From positions 3,583 through 8,988 of the forward strand of contig NVRO01000029.1 of the NCBI GenBank assembly GCA_002400895.1: DNA of 5,406 nucleotides. The letters are read 5' to 3'. This DNA is from Planctomycetota bacterium. GTDB lineage: Bacteria; Planctomycetota; UBA1135. Under the pieces are notes generated by a model. It made no database searches and had not been told where the DNA came from. It saw only the letters and a list, made by a program, of their open reading frames with translations. A program made the translations under genes and the position numbers. Positions 1 through 5,406 of the stretch are shown here, in pieces (within the stretch, counting starts at the first letter, position 1; each line of letters begins with the position of its first letter).

Positions 1-1083
1 CGCTGCAATGTATTGCCAGCCGAGGTCGACGCCAGTGATTTCCACACCCAAGGTTCACCAAATGTGCTTAAGCGATTGCTGAAAACCTGGCGACTGGAGG
101 ACGTGAAGAACTTTTTTGACTGGGACTTGCAGCTTCCTCTTGCCGAAGCGGAAGCAGACGGTCGTATTTTCCCCGAATGTCAAAGTGGCAGCAAAGTCCG
201 CAACAACTTGGTGGAGGCAGTCGAAAATGCCGGCGCTGAAGTCCTCACTGGCTGGCGGGTGGAATCTCTCGACAAGGACGAGTACGGCTTTTTGCTGACC
301 GCATCCGACGGCCGCAAACTTCACGCCAAACGGGTGGTGTTGGCAAGTGGCGGAAGTTCTGTTCCCGCTACCGGTTCGGACGGCCACGGATTTCGACTTG
401 CCACTGCGCTTGGCCATAAGCTAAACCACCCCTACCCGGCACTGGTCCCCTTGACAACCAATGACGATGACTTTCACCAACTCAGCGGCGTCGCGGTGGA
501 GGTGCGGTGGCGGGCAATACTCAACCACAAAACAGTCGAGGAACGCAGCCGTGATTTGTTGTTTACCCACCGTGGATTCAGCGGACCGGCAATTCTGGAT
601 GCCAGCCATTGGGCCGTACGCGACAAGGCTGCCATTCTGGTCGCCTGGGGCGACGGAAGTGAGGACGAGTGGAGTGCACACCTGAACGCCAAAGAACGCC
701 GAGAACTCGGCAAGGCATTGAGCGATGTGCTTCCGCGACGCCTTGCGCTGGCCTTACTGGAGAAAACAGATCTGCGCCCTGAAATGCGCTGCAGCAACCT
801 GTCAAAAGGACAACGCCTGCGCCTGATAAAAAACCTCACTGCCTTTCAACTGCCAATCAATGGGAATGAGGGATTTAAAGTCGCCGAGGTTACCGGCGGC
901 GGAGTACGGCTCGAGGGGGTCAACCCTTCCACTCTCGAAAGCCGCGCCACACCCGGTCTGTTCCTGTGTGGAGAAATCCTCGATTTAACCGGGCGCATGG
1001 GTGGCTTCAACTTTCATTGGGCCTGGCTGAGCGGACGCCTTGCCGGCACCTGCGCAGCAAATATGCGCCCCGACAGAAGTTGA
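1..1083 (+). CDS. HI0933-like (YhiN/BaiN family) FAD-dependent oxidoreductase, 5'-truncated by the window edge
   Basis: A predicted cytoplasmic flavoprotein of the HI0933/YhiN/BaiN group; physiological substrate unknown. The first full codons in the window read RCNV, which matches the conserved GGGRCNV motif of this family. The true start and the Rossmann GxGxxG FAD-binding loop therefore lie upstream, with roughly 40 residues missing. The TTG at 13-15 is an internal leucine codon, not the start. Counting from the first codon in the window, visible landmarks are GRIFP (about residue 54), RVVLASGG followed by a Gly-rich stretch (about 111-118, second FAD-contact region), LLFTHRGFSGPAI (about 186-198, family signature), and a C-terminal GLFLCGEILDLTGRMGGFN block (from about 319) that closes the FAD site. 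The 360 residues present plus the missing start fit the usual ~400. The gene ends in TGA and converges on the downstream hydrolase across a 15-nt gap. Family assignment is firm; function is not. Confidence 0.93.
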   Translation, partial: RCNVLPAEVDASDFHTQGSPNVLKRLLKTWRLEDVKNFFDWDLQLPLAEAEADGRIFPECQSGSKVRNNLVEAVENAGAEVLTGWRVESLDKDEYGFLLTASDGRKLHAKRVVLASGGSSVPATGSDGHGFRLATALGHKLNHPYPALVPLTTNDDDFHQLSGVAVEVRWRAILNHKTVEERSRDLLFTHRGFSGPAILDASHWAVRDKAAILVAWGDGSEDEWSAHLNAKERRELGKALSDVLPRRLALALLEKTDLRPEMRCSNLSKGQRLRLIKNLTAFQLPINGNEGFKVAEVTGGGVRLEGVNPSTLESRATPGLFLCGEILDLTGRMGGFNFHWAWLSGRLAGTCAANMRPDRS

Positions 1084-1092
1084 AACATTGCT

Positions 1093-1123
1093 TCTTCCCT
1101 ATTGCTTCAGCAATAGAGGAAGA
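1093..1123. terminator. Hairpin between convergent genes, possible bidirectional terminator
   Basis: The left arm 1093-1105 (TCTTCCCTATTGC) pairs with the right arm 1110-1123 (GCAATAGAGGAAGA). This gives 13 base pairs interrupted only by a bulged A at 1117, closed by a 4-nt loop TTCA. It lies just past the TGA of the flavoprotein gene and contains the TAG (1099-1101) and last codons of the opposing hydrolase gene, so it could end transcription from both sides. Neither strand has a proper T-run directly after the stem. It is therefore not a canonical intrinsic terminator and might only stabilise mRNA 3' ends. The pairing is seen directly; the role is inferred. Confidence 0.45.
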
Positions 1124-2121
1124 CTGGTTTCATAGCGATGGTCGATATTGAAATGCCCACCGCTGAAAAACTCGGCATGGTGTGGAACCTTCATCTTTTC
1201 AAGCTGAGGAATAAACCGACGCAAACCCCACTGCAGGGCGAATTCATCACTTTCGCCGGCGTCCAAATAGAGCGTGTCGAGTTGCCTCAAGGCGGCAGCA
1301 TGATCTTCTTGCTCCACCATGAACAGCGGGTCGCAGGCAAGCCAACGTTCCCATACTGAGAAGTTTGGTTCCCCGGTTTCGGGATTGACCGGGAGATCGA
1401 AACCAAGTTCGCTGTCCGGGTTGGGCGAATAGCAGGATGCCATTGCCAGAGCATCGAGCGCCGCGTGCTCGGGGCTGCCAAGTAAAACCTCTCCAGAATG
1501 CAAAGCAGCCAGGAATTCCGCTGGGCCACCATGGCGTCGCCAACAACTCAAGGCCTCGGGAAATTCGCGGCGGTAGCCGGAATCGAAGCCCATATCACCA
1601 GCGTGGCTGGCGCAGCCATCAAAAAAGCCGGGATTGCGCATTGCCAAGGTCAGCGCGCCATAGCCACCACTGGATTTGCCGGCAACATGGCGCCCATGGC
1701 CACTACCAGAACCACCGCAACCAAGCTCGGCTTCGACTGCCGGAACCAGCTCCCCAATCAGATAATCCTGATAGCGCCCGGTGGCGGAGGAATTCATGTA
1801 CTGGCTCCCGCCAAGCCGCGTTTCGCAGGATGGCCACAGATAGACCGCCGGAGGAATGTCGCCAGCCGCAGTTGCCCGCGCCAGACGCTCGGGCAAGGTT
1901 TCTCCCCACAGAGAGCTTTTGCTCATCACTTTTTGTCCGAATCCGGTGAAACCGACCAACATTACCACCAGGGGAAGCCCTTTGGCGCCCTGCTCCGGCA
2001 CCAGGAGTGGATTGTCCCGTAAAGTCGGGTCCCCCATGGGGTTATTCCTCAAGACCGCGGAATCGAAAGCAAAGTTCCTAAGAGTCGCGCCCGCGAGTTG
2101 GCGTTCGTAAATCAACGACAT
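1099..2121 (-). CDS. Alpha/beta hydrolase, esterase D / enterochelin esterase-like family
   Basis: A 340-residue serine hydrolase of the putative-esterase group (esterase D, Fes, S-formylglutathione hydrolase-like). It is expected to hydrolyse an ester; the substrate cannot be read from sequence. Residues 27-31 (NPMGD) match the NPLGDP element common before the core in this family. VMLVGFTGFG (53-62) forms the first core strand and the likely oxyanion region. AGKSSGGYGA (147-156) is the nucleophile elbow, with Ser150 as nucleophile. LDAGESDEF (286-294) supplies the acid, most likely Asp292, and SGGHFN (320-325) the catalytic His323, so the triad is complete. There is no signal peptide or membrane segment, so it is probably cytoplasmic. 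The ATG has an AGGA eight bases upstream (2130-2133, minus strand), which supports this start. A short Gly/Ser-rich stretch (residues 134-142) just before the elbow is unusual. It converges with the flavoprotein gene and diverges from the MltA gene. Confidence 0.85.
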   Translation of the reverse strand: MSLIYERQLAGATLRNFAFDSAVLRNNPMGDPTLRDNPLLVPEQGAKGLPLVVMLVGFTGFGQKVMSKSSLWGETLPERLARATAAGDIPPAVYLWPSCETRLGGSQYMNSSATGRYQDYLIGELVPAVEAELGCGGSGSGHGRHVAGKSSGGYGALTLAMRNPGFFDGCASHAGDMGFDSGYRREFPEALSCWRRHGGPAEFLAALHSGEVLLGSPEHAALDALAMASCYSPNPDSELGFDLPVNPETGEPNFSVWERWLACDPLFMVEQEDHAAALRQLDTLYLDAGESDEFALQWGLRRFIPQLEKMKVPHHAEFFSGGHFNIDHRYETSLPLLLKQ

Positions 2122-2177
2122 GGTCCGAATCCTATCCGCGCTTGAAGAACACTGGGTCTACGCGATAGCCTGAGACC
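2122..2177. promoter_or_regulatory. Divergent intergenic region between hydrolase and MltA genes
   Basis: These 56 nt must hold the 5' signals of two divergent genes unless promoters lie inside coding sequence. On the minus strand AGGA at 2130-2133 sits 8 nt before the hydrolase ATG and is a reasonable ribosome binding site. On the plus strand no Shine-Dalgarno precedes the MltA ATG. A TTGAAG (2142-2147) followed after 16 nt by GATAGC (2164-2169) is only a poor match to a sigma-70 promoter and would leave almost no leader. The regulatory role is inferred from gene orientation, not from a strong motif. Confidence 0.35.
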
Positions 2178-3398
2178 ATGCGTCCCCTCCACCTGCCACT
2201 GTTAGCAACCACCGCTCTGATTCTTATCGCCAGTTGCCAGGCACCTCCTCCTGCACCACAACCAAGCCTTGACGATTTCGCCGTCGAGTTGGCGCCGGGC
2301 GAGCTCGGCTTGGCCAAACTCCCGTCCTACCAGGCCCCCGATTTCAGCGTCGGTTGGCAGCAGCGTGAACAGTTGGCTATCTCCATCCTCAACTCGCTCT
2401 CTTATCTGTCTGCCCCATCTTCTCAGCAGTATTTCCCCTACGGGCCAATCAGCCATGAGCGGATGGTCGCCTCACTCGAACGGTTCCTGGACCTGTTGGA
2501 AACCTCCATTTCCGCAGAAGACTTCGGTCAATCCATACATAGCGAGTTCGAAGTGTGGTCATCACGCGGGCGCAACAATACCGGTGAGGTGCTGTTCACC
2601 GGCTATTGCCGACCCATCCTGAATGGCTCCAAACAACGTAGTGGCAAATACAAGTGGCCGCTTTATCGCCTGCCCAAAGACTTGCTCAAAACCAAGGACG
2701 GCCGCATTCTTGGACGTATCAATCAAGCTGGAAAAGTAGTGCCTTATTGGTCGCATCGCGAACTTGTCGAAGGCAACATGCTTGACGGTCAGGAGTTTGT
2801 CTGGCTCGACGACCCCTTCGATGCCTATATTGCCCAGGTGCAAGGGTCCGCGCTGATTGAACTACGCGATGGGTCCTTCCTGGAGGCCGGCTATGCCGGC
2901 AAGAATGGACACGATTACAAATCGGTCGGGCAGATTCTGATCAAGGAAGGGCGCATTTCCAAAGTTGATTTATCGCTCACCAGGCTGCAACAGTATTTTC
3001 GCGAACACCCGGAGGAAGTACGTCGAGTGTTGCCGCAGAATCCATCATTCGTTTTTTTCCAATCCAGCGAAGGTGGTCCTTTCGGATGTCTCGGGCGCCC
3101 GGTAACTCCGATGCGCTCGGTGGCCACCGACAAGGATGTTTTCCCGCGTGCCGGCCTGGTGTTTTGTGAGGTTCGCCTCCCGGATTACGACCAGGACGGA
3201 ATGCTGGTTCAACGGCCAACCCGTTTCTTTGCCCTCGACCAGGACCGTGGTGGGGCCATTCGTTCACCCGGGCGCTGCGACGTCTTCCTTGGAACTGGCC
3301 CCGAAGCAATGGCACGCGCCGGCCACGTCCTTGCAATCGGCCGCATGTACTACCTGGTACTGCGTGATGCTGTTGCTCTGACCTCGCTGTCAAACTAA
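2178..3398 (+). CDS. mltA: Membrane-bound lytic murein transglycosylase A (MltA family) lipoprotein
   Basis: Cleaves the MurNAc-GlcNAc glycosidic bond of peptidoglycan non-hydrolytically, leaving 1,6-anhydroMurNAc ends, in the periplasm. The 406-residue precursor begins with a lipoprotein signal: a short basic N-terminus, a hydrophobic core and lipobox IASC with Cys20. Gln at position +2 after Cys predicts outer-membrane sorting. A Pro/Ala-rich linker (22-29) follows. MltA landmarks run in order: VLFTGYCRPIL (138-148), WLDDPFDAYIAQVQGS (209-224), GYAGKNGHDYKSVGQ (238-252), QNPSFVFF (287-294), then the C-terminal 3D domain with ALDQDRGGAI (352-361) and GTGPEA (372-377). By alignment from memory, Asp356 corresponds to catalytic Asp308 of mature E. 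coli MltA. The length exceeds E. coli MltA (365), mostly before the TGY motif. TGYCRP replaces the more usual TGYYxP. The ATG fits the signal peptide well although no Shine-Dalgarno is seen. The stop overlaps that of the opposing peptidase gene by 4 nt. Confidence 0.95.
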   Translation: MRPLHLPLLATTALILIASCQAPPPAPQPSLDDFAVELAPGELGLAKLPSYQAPDFSVGWQQREQLAISILNSLSYLSAPSSQQYFPYGPISHERMVASLERFLDLLETSISAEDFGQSIHSEFEVWSSRGRNNTGEVLFTGYCRPILNGSKQRSGKYKWPLYRLPKDLLKTKDGRILGRINQAGKVVPYWSHRELVEGNMLDGQEFVWLDDPFDAYIAQVQGSALIELRDGSFLEAGYAGKNGHDYKSVGQILIKEGRISKVDLSLTRLQQYFREHPEEVRRVLPQNPSFVFFQSSEGGPFGCLGRPVTPMRSVATDKDVFPRAGLVFCEVRLPDYDQDGMLVQRPTRFFALDQDRGGAIRSPGRCDVFLGTGPEAMARAGHVLAIGRMYYLVLRDAVALTSLSN

Positions 3399-4564
3399 CT
3401 CAGTTTTGAGCGCACCTGGCGCAACTGTTCCAAGCGTGCAGCAGGACCTGGCGCGGCTGCCCCTGCTTTACGCCCCATCGCCAGGGTCGCAACCCACAAC
3501 ACCAGGTTTTCCTGATCCTCGCGGTCGATTTCCTCGGCCGCCGGGCCGCTGCGGCTGCGATCATCCGGCACGTTGTGATAGTTGGTCAATGCCAGTGCCA
3601 TGCCGGCAGCAACATATCCTGCAGAACAAAACGGCGTAGCTTCGCAAGCACCGCCATCCATCAATTTCCGTTGCCATTTAAAACCAGGTACGCGAACTTG
3701 GAGTTCGGCGCCAGCATCTTCAATCAACTGCAATAGCGCAGGGTCATAAATACTGATGCGATCACCTACTCGCGCAACCGGCCCATCACCCGGATTGGCG
3801 TTGGGAAGGCGCGGCGAACATTCGAGCACCACCACCGGTACGTTCTTGGGGAAACTCCCCAAATGCAAACCTTGGAGACAGCCGACAAACCCATTCTCTT
3901 CGCAACGAGTGAAGTAGGCAAGTGCCGGACGCTCCATGCCCGAGCGTGAAGCCAAATCCAGTCCGGCCAAAATGCTGGCCACTCCGGCAAGGTCGTCACA
4001 GACAACATTGCGAATCTTGGTCTCGGTTACCCGGAAGGGCAAGTCCCAAGTGGCAATCCAATCCTTTTCCACTTCCCCGGAAATCCTGAGCCCAGGTTGA
4101 ATCCATACCTTCAGCTCGCCGGTCCTCGAGTTCTTCTCACCAACTACCGCCACCTTGCCGCGGCCGCGGCGCTCGCCGTCGGGAGAAACCAGCAGGACCT
4201 TGCCGCCCGGCATCCGTGCGCCCGGATGGCCGCCCCAAAAGCTGGCTGGAATCAGTCCCTCGGCGTTCACCCCACCACGGATGACCATGGCAGGATGGTC
4301 AAGATGGGCCTCAAAAGCAATCCCAGGACGCCCACGCTTCTTGCCAGGAACACGGACCACCAAGTTGCCCCAAGCGTCCTCCTGTAGTTTCCAACTGCGC
4401 TTTCGGCACCACTCTCGCACCGCCTTGGCCGGCAATTGCTCGTGATAAGGAGCTGTTGGCTGTGGTAGAACGGCATTAATCGCCTCCATTGCCAAGGGGC
4501 GTAACTTTTGTTTTCGCCAGTTCGCGCCGCGACATCCGCGCGGAAGGTTCCATGTATTTGCCAT
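3395..4564 (-). CDS. M42-like di-metal aminopeptidase
   Basis: A predicted cytoplasmic metallo-aminopeptidase of the M42 glutamyl-aminopeptidase type (clan MH, related to M20/M28). It would trim peptides from the N-terminus using two metal ions. All expected ligand motifs occur in order: AHLDH with His87 and Asp89; CDDLAG with the bridging Asp at 190/191; CEENG with catalytic Glu222 and metal ligand Glu223; VLECS with Glu248 where M42 usually has Asp; GGACEA (304-309) matching the M42 GG-x-DA element; and NYHN with His330. Residues about 100-180, between the first two motifs, fit the inserted beta-rich domain typical of M42. The length (389) is slightly above the usual 340-360. The extra N-terminal 25 residues have no family match and neither start has a good ribosome binding site. 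Met26 (codon 4487-4489), just before the conserved PTAPYHE segment, may be the true start. The Ala/Gly-rich C-terminal tail (from about 365) looks unconserved. The gene is divergent from the GTPase gene and its substrate is unknown. Confidence 0.85.
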   Translation of the reverse strand: MANTWNLPRGCRGANWRKQKLRPLAMEAINAVLPQPTAPYHEQLPAKAVREWCRKRSWKLQEDAWGNLVVRVPGKKRGRPGIAFEAHLDHPAMVIRGGVNAEGLIPASFWGGHPGARMPGGKVLLVSPDGERRGRGKVAVVGEKNSRTGELKVWIQPGLRISGEVEKDWIATWDLPFRVTETKIRNVVCDDLAGVASILAGLDLASRSGMERPALAYFTRCEENGFVGCLQGLHLGSFPKNVPVVVLECSPRLPNANPGDGPVARVGDRISIYDPALLQLIEDAGAELQVRVPGFKWQRKLMDGGACEATPFCSAGYVAAGMALALTNYHNVPDDRSRSGPAAEEIDREDQENLVLWVATLAMGRKAGAAAPGPAARLEQLRQVRSKLS

Positions 4565-4587
4565 GATGCCGTAATCTTAAGCCTGCC
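4565..4587. promoter_or_regulatory. Short divergent gap between peptidase and GTPase genes
   Basis: Only 23 nt separate the two divergent starts as drawn, too little for two independent promoters. If the peptidase begins at Met26 the gap grows to about 98 nt (4490-4587), a more comfortable size. On the plus strand TAATCT (about 4571-4576) resembles a -10 box, but its best -35 partner (TTCCAT, 18 nt upstream) is weak. No Shine-Dalgarno precedes either ATG. A regulatory role is inferred from orientation only. Confidence 0.25.
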
Positions 4588-5211
4588 ATGCCACTCTCAC
4601 TTCCCCGGTTGTTACGAGAATGCCGCGAGCGCTTGGAAACCCTTCCGCGCGCAGTTGGTTCACCGGCAGCGGCAAGGGCACGAAACCTGTTAATTCGGGA
4701 CTTATTGCCGCGCACCCTTGGCAACTCTCCATATCTGGTTGCGGGCATCATTGGCCCGGCCAACTCCGGTAAATCTGCACTATTCAATCACCTTGTAGGA
4801 CGCGACATCAGCCCTTCACGAGCCGAGGGCGGACTCACCAAAAGTCTGTTCGGTGTTGCCAACCCGAAACTGGTGGAAGTCCTACAGCGCGAACCCGAAC
4901 TACGGCGATTCCCAATAACCACGGTTGACGACGGACAAGCTGCCCTTGAGTTCCCCAGCTCTCCGGACGAGTTGTTGCTTAGCAGCGTCAATGATTCGCC
5001 ACCAGGGCTGTTGTTGATTGACACCCCCGACTTCGACAGTGTTGTTGAAGAGAACCGGCTTGCCTCGGAGTCCTTATTGGCGGTTGCCGACCTGGTGGTT
5101 TTGGTGGTTACACGCCACACCTATCAAAACCGTGACGTGGTTCACTTCTTGCGGCGGTGGCTTGATTGTGGCACGAATCGGCTTTTCGCTCCTGTCGCCA
5201 AAAGAGGATAA
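4588..5211 (+). CDS. P-loop GTPase (dynamin-like/MMR_HSR1-type), N-terminal part, cut off at a junction near 5150
   Basis: N-terminal part of a small-GTPase-fold protein of uncertain subfamily. After about 48 residues of Arg/Leu-rich leader comes the strand VAGII and a Walker A/G1 loop GPANSGKS (56-63), then LFNHLVGRDISPS, as in GTPases that sort with Era/dynamin-like proteins. Thr84 in GGLTKS is a candidate switch I threonine. LLLIDTPDFDS (141-151) is G3, with DTPD in place of the usual DTPG. ADLVVLVVTRHTYQNRDVVHFLR (167-189) matches the strand and helix after G3. The G4 NKxD and G5 motifs are absent. From about residue 190 the reading frame loses GTPase character and soon stops (TAA 5209-5211), while another frame encodes a MarC protein. 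The native GTPase sequence therefore probably ends near 5146-5160 and the last ~17 residues are artificial or recombined. The start is the first in-frame ATG and has no clear ribosome binding site. The role cannot be assigned. Confidence 0.75.
   Translation: MPLSLPRLLRECRERLETLPRAVGSPAAARARNLLIRDLLPRTLGNSPYLVAGIIGPANSGKSALFNHLVGRDISPSRAEGGLTKSLFGVANPKLVEVLQREPELRRFPITTVDDGQAALEFPSSPDELLLSSVNDSPPGLLLIDTPDFDSVVEENRLASESLLAVADLVVLVVTRHTYQNRDVVHFLRRWLDCGTNRLFAPVAKRG
5146..5161. other. Junction between GTPase gene and MarC-like gene (chimera or rearrangement)
   Basis: Up to about 5151 the frame starting at 4588 gives good GTPase sequence (VVHFLRRW). From 5153 the frame one base further on gives good MarC sequence (GGGLIVARIGFSLL). 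The switch falls in the G-rich stretch GCGGCGGTGG (5151-5160), which could be read by either gene and could act as a microhomology. Both proteins are broken in the middle of a domain. That argues for an assembly misjoin or a deletion/recombination rather than a natural gene boundary. The frame switch is seen directly; its origin is inferred. Confidence 0.7.
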
Positions 5212-5406
5212 CTCGCACTCCAGCGATGAAAAGCACGAATCGCAAGTGAAGCACGATATATCGTTTTGCCCGCTCGCGTTACCGTTGATTGCTGGTCCGG
5301 GCGCACTCGCCGTGGTAATTGCAGCGTCAGCAAAAATCGGCACATTCTCCTGGCCCCCTTATTTCGCGATCACACTGGCAATCTTTCTGACAAGTTTATT
5401 TACCTG
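5153..5406 (+). CDS. MarC-family integral membrane protein, internal fragment, incomplete at both ends
   Basis: An open frame of 84 full codons without a start or stop, different from the GTPase frame. It reads GGGLIVARIGFSLLSPKED, a hydrophilic His/Ser/Glu-rich loop (to about 5253), then HDISFCPLALPLIAGPGAL and a long hydrophobic run, then PPYFAITLAIFLTSLFT at the window edge. The D-I-x-x-x-PLAxPLxAGPGA block is the hallmark of the MarC (UPF0056) family. The preceding GGG-L segment matches the AGG at the end of its third membrane helix. MarC proteins are about 200-220 residues with six membrane segments in the inner membrane. The N-terminal third, including its conserved early helices, is missing here and the C-terminus runs off the window. 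The family's function is not settled; one member has been described as a neutral amino acid transporter, and the antibiotic-resistance name is historical. No upstream sequence in this frame resembles MarC. Confidence 0.85.

Noticed and set aside
1498..2022. A 174-codon plus-strand open frame inside the hydrolase region
   Set aside because: It is antisense to a hydrolase with a complete catalytic triad, and its translation shows no recognisable motif or domain.
2142..2169. Sigma-70 promoter for mltA (TTGAAG, 16 nt, GATAGC)
   Set aside because: The -10 matches only about half of the consensus and the predicted start point would nearly coincide with the ATG. It is too weak to list as a promoter.
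3391..3412. Small inverted repeat across the overlapping stop codons as a terminator
   Set aside because: The stem is about five base pairs with a short T-run and no GC-rich core; it is mentioned only as part of the overlap finding.
4476..4787. A 103-codon minus-strand open frame spanning the peptidase 5' end and the GTPase P-loop region
   Set aside because: It overlaps the clear GTPase coding on the opposite strand and the peptidase in another frame, and it is Arg/Ser-rich as shadow frames in GC-rich DNA often are.
5093..5109. Direct repeat of TGGTGGTT
   Set aside because: It is explained by consecutive Leu/Val codons in the hydrophobic strand of the GTPase.
5143..5211. Programmed ribosomal frameshift making a GTPase-MarC fusion
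   Set aside because: There is no slippery heptamer or stimulatory structure that I can see, and the join would connect half a GTPase domain to a MarC protein lacking its first helices, which is not a sensible product.

Overview
This window holds four full or nearly full protein-coding genes and two gene fragments. The left end is cut inside a gene. The right end contains a junction at which one gene stops making sense and another begins mid-protein. I see no RNA gene, CRISPR array, insertion sequence, integrase or defence cassette, and I could not find an exotic undescribed system. The content is ordinary bacterial housekeeping or envelope genes plus one suspicious junction.

Organism: a Gram-negative-type bacterium with an outer membrane, because an MltA-type lytic transglycosylase carries a clean lipoprotein signal. 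Base composition looks moderately GC-rich by eye. Shine-Dalgarno sequences are weak or missing at most starts. The subtypes of the flavoprotein (RCNVLP near the N-terminus, GGFNFHWAW near the C-terminus) and of the transglycosylase (TGYCRP) remind me of Planctomycetota/Verrucomicrobiota-like or other deep-branching Gram-negative lineages. That is a weak impression, not a placement.

Layout: 1-1083 (+) HI0933/YhiN/BaiN-like flavoprotein lacking its first ~40 residues; 1099-2121 (-) esterase-D/Fes-like alpha/beta hydrolase; 2178-3398 (+) MltA lipoprotein; 3395-4564 (-) M42-like di-metal aminopeptidase; 4588 to about 5158 (+) N-terminal part of a P-loop GTPase; about 5153-5406 (+, different frame) central part of a MarC-family membrane protein. 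Strand alternates at every gene, so no operon is visible. The convergent pairs are tightly packed: a 15-nt gap with a hairpin between the first two, and a 4-nt stop-codon overlap between the third and fourth. The divergent pairs share short intergenic regions of 56 and 23 nt, or about 98 nt if the peptidase starts at its internal Met26.

How the genes work together: nothing ties them into one pathway. MltA acts on peptidoglycan at the outer membrane. The hydrolase and peptidase look cytoplasmic and catabolic, and the flavoprotein's substrate is unknown. The most notable feature is the GTPase/MarC junction near 5146-5161. Both proteins are cut mid-domain and joined out of frame over a short G-rich stretch, which suggests either a chimeric assembly or a real deletion/rearrangement.
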